From Anaerovibrio sp. JC8 (lineage in GTDB: Bacteria; Bacillota; Negativicutes; Selenomonadales; Selenomonadaceae), in NCBI RefSeq assembly GCF_002100115.1, contig NZ_ANBM01000002.1:124001-188000 (forward strand): 64,000 bases of DNA, written 5' to 3'. Made by a program: the position numbers and the translations under genes. The notes beneath the pieces were generated by a model. The model had not been told where the DNA came from. It saw only the letters and a list, made by a program, of their open reading frames with translations, and ran no database searches. This document shows positions 37,648-46,702 of the stretch, piece by piece. Numbering within the stretch: position 1 is the first letter of the stretch; every line of letters starts with the position of its first letter.

Positions 37648-37697
37648 TTTATCCTCTTCAATGAAACGATTAAATGATGAATCTAATTCATTATTTA

Positions 37698-37745
37698 ATT
37701 ATAACGCAGTTGTTCAAATTTTTCTATGCAATAGAAAAATATTCC
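37698..37745 (-). promoter_or_regulatory. Hairpin/TATAAT element H3, upstream of the tetrapyrrole operon
   Basis: On the minus strand: GGAATATTTTTCT, short loop, AGAAAAATT, then TTGAACAACTGCGTTATAAT. The stem is A/T-rich. The TATAAT could be a -10. TTGAAC followed 16 bp later by AATAAT is another possible promoter reading. Related elements at 44711-44760, 53338-53390 and 58169-58216. Confidence 0.6.
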
Positions 37746-37836
37746 TCTTGGCGTTTCAACAAGGTGCAACAAAATACCTTCACCCTGTTATACTGCATTT
37801 ATGCAGATTTTCCAACGTTCAGGGGAAATCTGCAAA

Positions 37837-37868
37837 CTAAAAGAGCCACGGCAGCACTGCCATGGCTC
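37837..37868 (-). terminator. Rho-independent terminator of the response regulator gene
   Basis: Stem GAGCCATGGCAG / CTGCCGTGGCTC on the minus strand with a short loop and a following TTTTAG run. It lies 10 bp after the stop codon of the regulator gene. Confidence 0.8.
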
Positions 37869-37878
37869 ATTGGTTGTA

Positions 37879-38550
37879 TTAGTCAAGCTTCATTATATTG
37901 TGCTTCAAAACATATATAAGGGCCTGGGTACGGTCGTTAACATTCAGCTTACGGAAAATGTTGGTAAGGTGATTCTTTACGGTCTTCTCACTGACAAACA
38001 GGGCCTGGGCAATATCCTGATTACTGAAGCCCTTGGCAATACAGGAGAGAACATCCAGCTCTCTGGCAGTAAGGCGCTCACCGCGGCCTGTGCGCCACAG
38101 CTCCTTGGCCTTTTCGTTAATATCATCATCTACGCAGAGGCTGCCAAAAATGCGCTCCTCCAGCTCAGGATAGATATAGGCACCGCCCTCGTGAACGATA
38201 TGAATTGCCTTAACGAGCATCTCAGGCTCTACATCCTTTAACAGATAGCCGGAAGCGCCGTTCTTGAGCATTTCCAGCACGTAGTTGTCGTTATCGTGAA
38301 TGGTCAGTGCAATAATCTTTGTATTGCACTTGGCAGCCTGAAGCTGGCTGGCAACATCCAGGCCATTAAGACCGGGCATATTAAGATCCAGCAATAATAT
38401 GTCAGGCTGTAACACCAAAGTCCTAGCCAAGGTTTCCTGGCCATCCTCAGTCTCCCCAACAACCTCTATATCATCTTCAAAATTCAGTACTCTTTTAAGA
38501 CCCTGTCTCAAGAGAGCATGATCATCAGCAATCAGTACTCTTATTGCCAT
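37879..38550 (-). CDS. NarL/DegU-type response regulator
   Basis: Two-component response regulator with an N-terminal receiver and a C-terminal LuxR-type HTH. Seen: VLIADDHALLRQGLKRVL (acidic pocket), ILLLDLNMPGLNG with the phosphorylated Asp, GASGYLLKDVEPEML, then LTARELDVLSCIAKGFSNQD and VSEKTVKNHLTNIFRKL. ATG at 38550 is chosen over the TTG at 38556 (GAGGT 7 bases upstream). No histidine kinase gene is adjacent, so it is an orphan here. Target genes unknown. Confidence 0.9.
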   Translation of the reverse strand: MAIRVLIADDHALLRQGLKRVLNFEDDIEVVGETEDGQETLARTLVLQPDILLLDLNMPGLNGLDVASQLQAAKCNTKIIALTIHDNDNYVLEMLKNGASGYLLKDVEPEMLVKAIHIVHEGGAYIYPELEERIFGSLCVDDDINEKAKELWRTGRGERLTARELDVLSCIAKGFSNQDIAQALFVSEKTVKNHLTNIFRKLNVNDRTQALIYVLKHNIMKLD

Positions 38551-38759
38551 TATCAATACCTCACTTCATTCAGTAAAAAAATGCAATCAATCTGCACCCC
38601 AACATTATACCATATTTACTGTTCCTGTTGAAGCATTTTCCCATAGCCATTTTTTACCATCTTTTTTCATAAGACCTTTGTACTAGTGGTCTCACAAAAA
38701 ACTCTCCAATGATAGTCTACCACCCGCCAATGAATTATTTATGAAATCAAACAACAATA

Positions 38760-40046
38760 TTATCGCAAAATATTTGCCTTAATAAAAATTGTAATTTCCT
38801 CCTCTGTTGTTTTGGTGGAGGTTGCCTTGAAAAAATTCCCCAAAATAGGAATATCACCCAAAAACGGAATCTTCTGAAGCTGCTTAACCTCCTCCCTGCT
38901 GATAAGACCACCAATAATAAGGGTTTCCCCATCCTTCAGCCGCACCCTGGTCCGAGCTGAACGCTTATGGAAGCTGTAGGCGTTCATTTCCTTCACATAG
39001 CTGGGAGCGCTCACCTCAATGTTAAGCTGGGAATCAATATAGCCATCATCATTAACGAAGGGTCTGCACTGCAAAATAATCCCCGCCGGCCTGTATCTGA
39101 TGGATGTGGTGGTGGCAGTGTTGGTGATGGAGACCTCCGGAACCGGCACCTCACCCCCTATATTTATTACCGCCTCCTGTCCCTGCATAGTCACAATATT
39201 TGGTCGTGACAACACTCTGGCCTTCCCCTGGCTGATCAGTAAATCCAAGGCAGCATCATAGGAAAAATCGTGAAATAGTTTGGTCCATTCCCAGGTGACG
39301 CCCAGCTTTTCCAAATCTTCCCGCTTAACAGCCACCACCCGGGCCTCCAGTGACACCTGTTGTGCCGGTACATCCAGCTGCCCCAGCAGCCGACGTACAT
39401 CACGGGCCTCCTCAGCCGTTCCATATACAAGAAGGGAACGGGTATTTATATCCACTGCCACCCGGGAGGCTTTATTGCTGTTGCCAACACTACTGTAAGT
39501 GTCACTTCTCCCCTTATTGTCCCCTTTTATGATATTCTCCTCTATGCCGAGTCCCCCATTTTTCTCTTTGTTTTCGCTTTTTCCAGGATTTTCAGATGCT
39601 TTGTTTTTTGTGGAGCTTTTGTTGGCCTTCCTCATATCTCCCACATTTTTATTCTGAAAATACAGCTCCACATCCCGTTTCAGTTCTTCCAAATCCCCAT
39701 AGGCCACGGGAATCACATGAACCTGTCCCATGCTGGAAACAATATCTCTGCCCCTGCCAATAATAAGGGTACCCTCCTGCTCACTTATATCAAGACCGCC
39801 GGCCACAACGATTCTGTCAATGGCCTCCCGTGGGGTCACATCCTGAAAATTCACGCTGACATGGCTGTCAGCACTGCTGTCCATAATGACATTTATATTC
39901 CCCTCCCTGGCAGCGAAGCGGATGAGCTCTGCGGCACTGCCGTCGCTGACCCGCATGGACAGGGCCTCGCACTGCCCGTAAAAGCAGCTGAACAGATTTA
40001 TAAGGCATCCCAATATTCCTGCTATAATTATTACTTTTCTACCCAC
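38760..40046 (-). CDS. Secretin family protein (PilQ/GspD-like)
   Basis: Outer-membrane secretin, likely of a type IV pilus or type II secretion machine. Seen: signal-like N-terminus (about residues 1-28), an STN/short N-domain (SAAELIRFAAREGNINVIMD), a second N-domain with INTRSLLVYGTAEEARDVRRLL near residue 195-220, a low-complexity Lys/Asn/Gly linker at about 140-185, and the secretin domain with VLSRPNIVTMQGQEA and LKDGETLIIGGLI. At 428 residues it is short for the family. GTG start with GGGAGAG upstream. Its partner overlaps it by 16 bp. Confidence 0.87.
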   Translation of the reverse strand: MGRKVIIIAGILGCLINLFSCFYGQCEALSMRVSDGSAAELIRFAAREGNINVIMDSSADSHVSVNFQDVTPREAIDRIVVAGGLDISEQEGTLIIGRGRDIVSSMGQVHVIPVAYGDLEELKRDVELYFQNKNVGDMRKANKSSTKNKASENPGKSENKEKNGGLGIEENIIKGDNKGRSDTYSSVGNSNKASRVAVDINTRSLLVYGTAEEARDVRRLLGQLDVPAQQVSLEARVVAVKREDLEKLGVTWEWTKLFHDFSYDAALDLLISQGKARVLSRPNIVTMQGQEAVINIGGEVPVPEVSITNTATTTSIRYRPAGIILQCRPFVNDDGYIDSQLNIEVSAPSYVKEMNAYSFHKRSARTRVRLKDGETLIIGGLISREEVKQLQKIPFLGDIPILGNFFKATSTKTTEEEITIFIKANILR

Positions 40047-40630
40047 AATTCTCTCCCATTAACCTTCACTTTTACACGATGTCCTTCGATCGACTCCACT
40101 GAAAGGTCTCCCGTTCCTTCCCCCGGGTACAGCATATATTGGCTGCCCCCATATTCCAGCAGTACAGCCGTCCCCTCTTTTCCTTCCATGACTCCCCTTA
40201 TATGAGGTGCCTTGGGAGCTGCTTTTTTATTGCCGGAAGCATTACTGCCCCCGCCTGTCGTGGCTCTGATTCCCCCATTCTCTCCGCCCTCCTTGGCTCC
40301 TTTATTGCTCTTTGGAATTATCTTTGTTCCTTCATTTTCCCCAAAGGGATTGTGAAGCCCGTGAAATTCCTGCACCCCCTTCATTCCCTTTATTTCCTTA
40401 AAGCCCGTCTTGGAGGGCCTGTCCTCCTTATCTGCACTTCCCTCCGAAAAAGCAGTAATGGCCTGAGAGGAGTCTCCCAGGCCATCTGTTGCCGTCAATA
40501 TCAGAAAAAGAAGGGCGCAGACCGCTATAAACAAAGCAATCCGCGCCAGCATACATTCCTTCAATATTTCCAATAACTGCAATACATGCCGGCCAGCCTT
40601 TTCAGCGAGGAATTTTAACATTCCCTGCAT
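40031..40630 (-). CDS. PilP/GspC-like inner-membrane partner of the secretin
   Basis: Predicted single-pass inner-membrane protein: N-terminal basic stretch, transmembrane segment ARIALFIAVCALLFLILTAT at about residues 28-48, a low-complexity glycine/lysine-rich periplasmic linker, then a compact C-terminal domain with PHIRGVMEG and LLEYGGSQYMLYPGEGTG. This pattern resembles the HR or PilP domain of pilus and type II secretion proteins. ATG at 40630 has AAAGGAG 7 bases upstream; an earlier ATG at 40651 lacks a site. Overlaps the secretin gene. Confidence 0.6.
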   Translation of the reverse strand: MQGMLKFLAEKAGRHVLQLLEILKECMLARIALFIAVCALLFLILTATDGLGDSSQAITAFSEGSADKEDRPSKTGFKEIKGMKGVQEFHGLHNPFGENEGTKIIPKSNKGAKEGGENGGIRATTGGGSNASGNKKAAPKAPHIRGVMEGKEGTAVLLEYGGSQYMLYPGEGTGDLSVESIEGHRVKVKVNGRELWVEK

Positions 40631-40759
40631 TTTGCTACTCCTTTTCGACATATTATGCTGACGGAAAAACCATGCAAAAGGAATACACGCTTGCGAATTC
40701 CCGCCGTATAATATTGCTCTATTAAATTTTTAACTGCAAATATTTTTGCCTGTTATGAA

Positions 40760-42208
40760 TTACTTTTTCAGAGCCTGAAGGCTTGGTCCCATAATGCGCT
40801 TATAGGCCTCAACGCCAGGCTGGTTAAAGGCATCCACATCAGCCAGCTCGCCCTCGTAGGCAATGGTCAAAGCCAGCATATAAAGGAGCTCACCCAGATG
40901 ATAAGCATCCAACTTAGGCAGTGAGAACAGGGCATTGAAGCGGTTGTTGGAGGCCAGTGCATCCGCATTGGACTGACGGGCCACCTCCAGGGCCTGACTC
41001 ATCTTTACGCCGGAAATATCTGCCAGCTTCTTAACCTCCGGGAAGGAATTAGGAATAACGAAGTCTGTATCCCAGTTTTCCACCCGAATGAACTGTACCA
41101 CCTTGTTCAGCTTGCCCTCCTGATGCTGCTGGGTCTGGGCATGCATATCCGTGGTGCCCACAGCCACGATTGGGGTACGTCCGTAATAAACATCCTTGCC
41201 GTTTCTGTCCTTCTGCTTTCCAAGGGACTCAGCCAACAGCTGAATATACCACTCGGAAACGGATTTCAGATAGTCACCATAAGGCATCATAACTTCCATG
41301 TCACGGCCGTACTTTTCGGAAGCAATATACTTCAGCACTGCATTCAGCAGGGCCGGATTCTGCCATACATCTTCATTCTGGCAGGCAATATCCATGTCCT
41401 TGGCACCGTTGAGGAAGGCCTCAATATCAAAGCCGCACACTGCAGCCAGTACCAGGCCCACATCGCAGAAAATGGAGAAGCGTCCGCCCACTCCGTCCGG
41501 AACGCTGTACTGCGGCCAGTTGTTGTCCATGGCCAGCTTCTTCAGGATGGTTGGCTTTTCCTCGTTAGGATCAGTAACGGCAATTACCTCCACCTCAATA
41601 TCCGGATTCTTTTTCAGCTCCTCATAGATAACCATGAAATTGGACATGGTATCCAGGGTGCCGCCGGATTTGGAGATAACCATCAAATCCACCACCAGCT
41701 TGCGCTTCAGATGGGATTTGGCAATACGTGCCGAACGCTCCAGCTCCTTGATCAAATCCCCGGTGCGCCGAGGGTCAATGTTGTTGCCGCTGAAGTAAAT
41801 CTTTGGCATGCCGCCGCGCTCCTCGGTGGTCATGGAATTCCAGAACTCACCGCACTGCACATCGAAAATAACCTTGTCTCCCAGATAGGAGCCGCCAATG
41901 CCAAGGGAAACCACGGCATCCACACGGTTCTTTACGGAATCGGTAAGCTCCTTCAGATGCTTGATGGAAGCAGGAGAATTGAGGTGCCCCTCCTCCACGT
42001 AAGGCAACTGGGAGAAATAAACCTTCTCCGGGGTGCCGTCCTTGGACAGATGCCCACGGATTATGCCCTCTTCACGCATTACCTTGATGGCCTTGTTGGC
42101 CTCATCAATTTTGCCGGCCAGTTCCTTCACGTCTTCCTTGGTAACCTTGCCGTCACCCACCAGATTGCCGTAATCAAAAGTGAAACCGGATTTTAATTTT
42201 AACTCCAT
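40760..42208 (-). CDS. pgi: Glucose-6-phosphate isomerase
   Basis: Interconverts glucose-6-phosphate and fructose-6-phosphate. Seen: VVSLGIGGSYLGDKVI, VISKSGGTLDTM (SIS phosphate-binding loop), GVGGRFSIFCDVGLVLA, the DMHAQTQQHQEGK segment, and the lysine near ALTIAYEGELADVDAFNQPGVE. The family signatures are clear at 482 residues. Single-gene unit between the secretin pair and the MATE gene. Confidence 0.93.
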   Translation of the reverse strand: MELKLKSGFTFDYGNLVGDGKVTKEDVKELAGKIDEANKAIKVMREEGIIRGHLSKDGTPEKVYFSQLPYVEEGHLNSPASIKHLKELTDSVKNRVDAVVSLGIGGSYLGDKVIFDVQCGEFWNSMTTEERGGMPKIYFSGNNIDPRRTGDLIKELERSARIAKSHLKRKLVVDLMVISKSGGTLDTMSNFMVIYEELKKNPDIEVEVIAVTDPNEEKPTILKKLAMDNNWPQYSVPDGVGGRFSIFCDVGLVLAAVCGFDIEAFLNGAKDMDIACQNEDVWQNPALLNAVLKYIASEKYGRDMEVMMPYGDYLKSVSEWYIQLLAESLGKQKDRNGKDVYYGRTPIVAVGTTDMHAQTQQHQEGKLNKVVQFIRVENWDTDFVIPNSFPEVKKLADISGVKMSQALEVARQSNADALASNNRFNALFSLPKLDAYHLGELLYMLALTIAYEGELADVDAFNQPGVEAYKRIMGPSLQALKK

Positions 42209-42283
42209 AGAAAATCCCCCTTATAAATCTTTCACCTTACATATTTCTCTACAAAGCACAAAATTCCTTGTTAATTTATAAAA

Positions 42284-43651
42284 TTATTCCTGATTTTGGG
42301 CTCTCTTTATTTTACGGATATTTTTCTTCATCTTGTGCAAAGTATAATAATAGGCCAGGGCCAACGGTATGCATGACCCGAACCAGGCCGCCGGGCTGGC
42401 AATGGTGGCACCCCAGAAGCCCAGGGTATCCACGAAGCACAGACCGACAATGGCACGCATTACCAGCTCCATAATTCCCGCAAAGGTTGGCACAAAGCTC
42501 TGGCCCAGCCCCTGAAGGGTGTTGCGGTAAATAAACAGCAGTGCCAGCACAATATAGCAAACAGAGGTAGTCACCAGATATACCTGTCCCAGTTCAATAA
42601 CCTCCAGCTCATCTGCACCTACAAAAAGCTCCATAAAGTTAGGCCCGAAAATTACGTTGAATATACCCACCAGAATACTGAAAGCCCCGGACATAAGGAT
42701 GCACTGGTTAACGCCCTTTTTGATGCGGGCAAACTTTCCTGCACCGTAATTCTGGGCAGTATAGGCCGCCATTGCAATACCAAAGGACATCATTGGCATC
42801 AGGGCAATGGTCTCCACCTTCTGGGCTGCAGCAAAGGCTGCCACCGGCACCGGTCCCAGGCGGTTCAGGGCCATCTGAACGATAATGGTACCCACGGCAA
42901 TAATGGAGGTCTGAAAAGCCATAGGAAGGGCAATGACCATGTGCTTTTTCATGAAATCCCAGTCAAGATTTTCCCAATCCCGACGGCGGATTCTTAAATA
43001 TGGCACCTTTTTCCAAATGTAGGTCACCACAATAACCCCACCGATAAACTGGGAAACCAGAATGCCATAGGCAGCTCCCGGAATTCCCCATTCAAATACC
43101 AGCAGGAAAAGCGGCTCCACAATAATGTTTATAACGAGGGCCGTGGCCAAAATGTAGGTTGGACGCCGGCTATCCCCCAGAGCCCTTATGAGATTGGCCT
43201 CCAGCATGAACACCACCGTAATGGGAATACCGGCGCAGACAATGGAAATAAAGTCCACTGCCCCCTCCAGAATCTCCGGCGGCGTATCCATGAAAACCAA
43301 TATATTCCTGGAAAAGGTGTAGCCGATAATGGCCAGAATTACGCCTACCACCAGGCCCAGCACCAGACAGGCCGCAGCACTTCGATGAACACCCTCGTAA
43401 TCCTTGGCCCCAAAGCGCTGTCCCGTAAATATGGAAAGGCCTGAGGAAAGGCCAATAACAAAGCCCACCATCAAAAACATGATGCAGCCGGTACAGCCCA
43501 CTGCTGCCAGGGCCTCAACCCCCAGAAAGCGGCCTACTATCAGGGTATCAACGAAGCCGTAAAGCTGCTGGAAAATATTGCCTCCAATCAGGGGCAGGGT
43601 AAAGAACAGTATTAACTTGGCAGGACTGCCTTCAGTTAAATTTTTTGTCAT
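42284..43651 (-). CDS. MATE family efflux transporter
   Basis: Twelve-helix multidrug/Na+ or H+ antiporter in the inner membrane. Seen: 12 hydrophobic segments, ILFFTLPLIGGNIFQQLYGF at the start, VDTLIVGRFLGVEALAAVG, the second repeat beginning at ALPMAFQTSIIAVG, and a basic C-terminus. 455 residues is typical. Substrate is unknown. Overlapping no neighbour; a 49-bp gap precedes it on the coding strand. Confidence 0.88.
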   Translation of the reverse strand: MTKNLTEGSPAKLILFFTLPLIGGNIFQQLYGFVDTLIVGRFLGVEALAAVGCTGCIMFLMVGFVIGLSSGLSIFTGQRFGAKDYEGVHRSAAACLVLGLVVGVILAIIGYTFSRNILVFMDTPPEILEGAVDFISIVCAGIPITVVFMLEANLIRALGDSRRPTYILATALVINIIVEPLFLLVFEWGIPGAAYGILVSQFIGGVIVVTYIWKKVPYLRIRRRDWENLDWDFMKKHMVIALPMAFQTSIIAVGTIIVQMALNRLGPVPVAAFAAAQKVETIALMPMMSFGIAMAAYTAQNYGAGKFARIKKGVNQCILMSGAFSILVGIFNVIFGPNFMELFVGADELEVIELGQVYLVTTSVCYIVLALLFIYRNTLQGLGQSFVPTFAGIMELVMRAIVGLCFVDTLGFWGATIASPAAWFGSCIPLALAYYYTLHKMKKNIRKIKRAQNQE

Positions 43652-43700
43652 AGATATAACCTTACTTTCGTAAACACGGGAAACGTAGTGAATTAGTGAT

Positions 43701-44459
43701 TTAGTAGCTTAGATAACGGGTAACCATACTTCGCAGCTTCTCCTGCAGGAATATGGTAGTATCAGCCAGGGCATCAGCACTGGGCCGCAGCTTGTGAATA
43801 TTAAAGCTCTGGGGATGGCTGGCACGAAAATCCGCCGGGGCCGGTATTACATCAATGCCCTCCTTGGCAAAGTTAAGCACTGAACGGCTCATATGAAAGG
43901 CTGAGGTAACCAAAACAGGCTTGTGCCACCCATGCTCCGCCATAATTTGTGCCGAATAAATTGCATTCTGCCGGGTATTAAGGCTCTGGTCCTCGATAAG
44001 GATATCCTTGGCGGGCACTCCCAACAAAGTAAGCTCTCGTTGGGCAATATGGGCCTCGTTGCCACTGTCATCATAAACCTGGCCGCCGCTGACAATAACG
44101 GGCAGACCAGTCTTTTTGTAAATCTGGGCCACCAGGGCCATGCGGCTGCCTGCCGCCCCGGAAAGAGTTCCTTCCCCATCCAATGACGGGGTGCCGGACA
44201 AGGCACCGCCCCCCAGCATAATGATGCAATCTCCGTCAAATTTATCCGGCATGGAATAATCATTTTCCAGGGTGCCAATCAGCAGGCTGGAAAACCATGT
44301 GGTGGACAGCAGATAAAATACTATGGTAATGCCTCCCAAAATGGAAGCAATTTTTCGTTCTTCCCGGCGCCACAGCCAAACAGACATCACCAGAAACAGC
44401 ACAATAAATATTCCCGGCGGCATCAGCAGGCTGGCACCAAATTTTAATATATAAATCAT
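43701..44459 (-). CDS. YdcF/ElyC family (DUF218) protein
   Basis: Membrane-anchored protein of the DUF218 family, linked in other bacteria to envelope and peptidoglycan homeostasis. Seen: two N-terminal transmembrane segments (LLMPPGIFIVLFLVMSVW and ASILGGITIVFYLLST), then CIIMLGGGALSG, LPVIVSGGQV, and LVTSAFHMSRSV of the DUF218 core. ATG at 44459 has GGAG 6 bases upstream, while the ATG at 44471 has none. Function in this organism is unknown. Confidence 0.82.
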   Translation of the reverse strand: MIYILKFGASLLMPPGIFIVLFLVMSVWLWRREERKIASILGGITIVFYLLSTTWFSSLLIGTLENDYSMPDKFDGDCIIMLGGGALSGTPSLDGEGTLSGAAGSRMALVAQIYKKTGLPVIVSGGQVYDDSGNEAHIAQRELTLLGVPAKDILIEDQSLNTRQNAIYSAQIMAEHGWHKPVLVTSAFHMSRSVLNFAKEGIDVIPAPADFRASHPQSFNIHKLRPSADALADTTIFLQEKLRSMVTRYLSY

Positions 44460-44488
44460 AATCTTCTCCATAATTTAGGATTATTATT

Positions 44489-44697
44489 GGGCAGGGGACT
44501 GCTTGGTTGAACATTGAGTCCCAGTGCGTTAAGAAACTTTTTATTGCTATTCTTTGCTTATAGTGGTAAAAATCATTTGTTTGAGCGACGCGAAGCCAGT
44601 CCTGTAAGAGCGAAGCGAGTTATGATTTTTAGCACTATATAAGAGCAAGAAAAAGTTTTAGTGCTGGGACGACGTGAAACCAAGCAGTCTCCTGCCC
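44489..44697 (-). repeat. Long intergenic palindrome, copy D (opposite orientation, enlarged loop)
   Basis: About 209 bp between the YdcF and cupin genes. The terminal arm GGGCAGGGGACTGCTTGGTT pairs with GGGCAGGAGACTGCTTGGTT on the complement. The core matches copies A and B in reverse. The centre carries an extra CGACGCGAAGCCAGTCCTG segment that also appears near 53301. Confidence 0.8.
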
Positions 44698-44710
44698 TGA
44701 TATTTTAAAA

Positions 44711-44760
44711 GAATTTTTTTCCTTTTAAAAGGGAAAAAATTGAACATTTGCGTTATAATG
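44711..44760 (+). promoter_or_regulatory. Hairpin/TATAAT element H1, upstream of the cupin gene
   Basis: AATTTTTTTCC, a short A/T loop, GGGAAAAAATT, then TTGAACATTTGCGTTATAAT, about 70 bp before the cupin start codon. Alternative promoter reading: TTGAAC with TACTAT 16 bp downstream. Confidence 0.6.
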
Positions 44761-44829
44761 TTACTATATTATCATACTTTGAGAAATATGGTTATCATAT
44801 TATTTCAGTAAATGAAGGAGAGAGAAATT

Positions 44830-45174
44830 ATGCAGACTTTAACAAGCAACATCGTAAAGGCTGAGAACAAGGCCGGCGGCAAGGGTACCATTACCATCGA
44901 GAAGCTTCTGGGGGAAAAAGAGCTGGGTGGTAACGACATGTTCGCCAAGGTTACCATTCCACCTGGATGCTCCATCGGCTTCCATGAGCATCATGGCAAT
45001 GCTGAGACCTACCACATTTTGCAGGGTGAGGCCCTCTACAACGACAATGGCAAGGAAATGACCATTGGTGTAGGCACCACCACCTACTGCCCTGACGGGG
45101 AAGGCCACGGCATCGAAAACGCCTCCTCTGACAAGGATCTGGTATTCATGGCCCTGATTTCCAAGACCCTGTAA
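44830..45174 (+). CDS. Cupin domain protein
   Basis: Small single-domain cupin. Seen: IPPGCSIGFHEHHGNAETYH and the second motif PDGEGHGIENAS, giving the His/Glu metal set of a beta-barrel. 114 residues. ATG at 44830 has AAGGAGAG 7 bases upstream and is preferred over the ATG at 44812. Enzymatic role unknown; many such proteins bind metal and act as small sugar or stress-response proteins. Carries element H1 in front and a convergent terminator behind. Confidence 0.85.
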   Translation: MQTLTSNIVKAENKAGGKGTITIEKLLGEKELGGNDMFAKVTIPPGCSIGFHEHHGNAETYHILQGEALYNDNGKEMTIGVGTTTYCPDGEGHGIENASSDKDLVFMALISKTL

Positions 45175-45203
45175 TTCCACAAAAAGCTGAATAACGTAGC
45201 TAA

Positions 45204-45235
45204 AAGCCCGCTCTGCACCTTTGCAGAACGGGCTT
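45204..45235. terminator. Convergent bidirectional terminator
   Basis: AAGCCCG, CTGCA and their complements form a stem with a short loop, followed by a T-rich tract on each strand. It separates the cupin gene from the histidine kinase gene. Confidence 0.8.
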
Positions 45236-45247
45236 ATTTTTGTTCTA

Positions 45248-46702
45248 TTAAACCTCTTCCTCAATAACAGGAATCATCAAAATAAACTTGGTACCCTTGT
45301 CCAGCTCACTTTCCATGGAAATGCCAATGTCGTGATTATCGGCAATCCACTGGGCAATGGACAGGCCCAGGCCGGTGCCCCCCGGCTGCCCTGCAGCCTT
45401 GGTACGGGAGCTGTCCACCCGATAGAACCGCTGGAAAATCTTTTCCTGATCCTCCGGTGCAATGCCAATACCATTATCGGCAATTTCCAGACACATATAC
45501 CGTGGCATGGCGTGGCTGTCAATGGTGATGGTGCCCCCCTCAGGGGTATATTTAATACCGTTTTCGAGGAAAATACGGATAAGCTCCTTCATGATGACCT
45601 TGTCACCCAAAATGTAGCCTTCCTCGTTGCGGAGAAGCTCAATGGTATGTCTGGTATCCGTAACCTTCAGCTTTTTGTAGACGTCCTCCACCAGCTCGCT
45701 GAGCTCCAGAGGAACCTTGTTCACTATCTGGCGGTTCTGATCTGCCCGGGCCAAAAACAGCAGCTTTTCAATAAGCTCCTGCATATCCTCTGCCTCGGTC
45801 TTTATGGCCTGAATGCCCTCCTCCAGGGTTTCAGCATCTGAACTACCCCAGCGGCTCAGCATATCCGCATAGCCCTTAATGACTGTCACCGGAGTACGCA
45901 GCTCATGAGAGGCATCGGATACAAAGCGCTGCTGTACCTTGAAGCCTTCTTCTATGCGGTCCAGCATCCGGTTAAAGGTGGTGGCCAGCTCCGTCATCTC
46001 ATCATGGCTTGGTGGCACCTCCAGCCGGGCACTCAAATCACTTACCTCAATGGATTTAGCGGTACCGATAAAGTCCCTCAATGGCCGGAAGGCCCGCTTG
46101 ATTCCCAGATAAACAATAAGCACCACCAGCAAAATACCCAGGGCCGCACCCAAAACGATACGCTCCTGAACCTTGGCAAACATAGGCCGCTCTGCCGTAA
46201 TAACCCGGCTAAACACCAGCGTGTAATTGCGTCCCTTGAATTCCATAGGCACTTCATGATAGTAAATCATAAAATGCTTCAGGCGAACCAGCTGATACTT
46301 GTCAGACATCCAGAACATCTTGTCCATGACAAAATTGTCCCGCAGCAGCTCCACAGAGGCAAAATGCTTGTCCGTATCATAAACCACCTTGCCATCCTCA
46401 TTCAGCACCCGCAGCACTACTCCCGGCAGCAGCACTTCCTCCGTAGCCTCATGGGGCTTTTGTGCCGCCTGGGTCATAAAATTGGGGTCCTGAATTTTAT
46501 CCAGGGCGATCTCCACACTGATGGTCATTTCCATTTCCGCCTGATGGTAAATTACGTAGTACATACCCACCACCGAGGCCACACAGGCGCACCCCAGCAG
46601 TATGGTTATTACCGCAGCATACATCAGGGTAAGGCGGGTGGAAATCTCCCATTGCTTGGGATAATTGATGATTCTTTTCCAGAGACTAGTCTTTGACGAC
46701 AT
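45248..46702 (-). CDS. Sensor histidine kinase
   Basis: Membrane sensor kinase of a two-component system. Seen: TM1 at about residues 24-50 (TLMYAAVITILLGCACVASV), a periplasmic loop of about 130 residues, TM2 at about 185-205 (ALGILLVVLIVYLGI), a HAMP domain, H-box FVSDASHELRTPVTVIKGYA, N-box IFLENGIKYTPEGG, and G-boxes DNGIGIAPEDQEKIF and GGTGLGLSIA. 484 residues. It overlaps the regulator gene by 17 bp and its signal is unknown. Confidence 0.93.
   Translation of the reverse strand: MSSKTSLWKRIINYPKQWEISTRLTLMYAAVITILLGCACVASVVGMYYVIYHQAEMEMTISVEIALDKIQDPNFMTQAAQKPHEATEEVLLPGVVLRVLNEDGKVVYDTDKHFASVELLRDNFVMDKMFWMSDKYQLVRLKHFMIYYHEVPMEFKGRNYTLVFSRVITAERPMFAKVQERIVLGAALGILLVVLIVYLGIKRAFRPLRDFIGTAKSIEVSDLSARLEVPPSHDEMTELATTFNRMLDRIEEGFKVQQRFVSDASHELRTPVTVIKGYADMLSRWGSSDAETLEEGIQAIKTEAEDMQELIEKLLFLARADQNRQIVNKVPLELSELVEDVYKKLKVTDTRHTIELLRNEEGYILGDKVIMKELIRIFLENGIKYTPEGGTITIDSHAMPRYMCLEIADNGIGIAPEDQEKIFQRFYRVDSSRTKAAGQPGGTGLGLSIAQWIADNHDIGISMESELDKGTKFILMIPVIEEEV

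Noticed and set aside
41123-42196. 357-codon open frame opposite pgi
   Set aside because: Shadow frame created by codon bias of the real gene; no recognisable domain or ribosome site.
44741-44758. TTGAAC and TATAAT of element H1 as a single -35/-10 pair
   Set aside because: Only 8 bp separate them, so they cannot serve together as one sigma-70 promoter; kept as two alternative readings.
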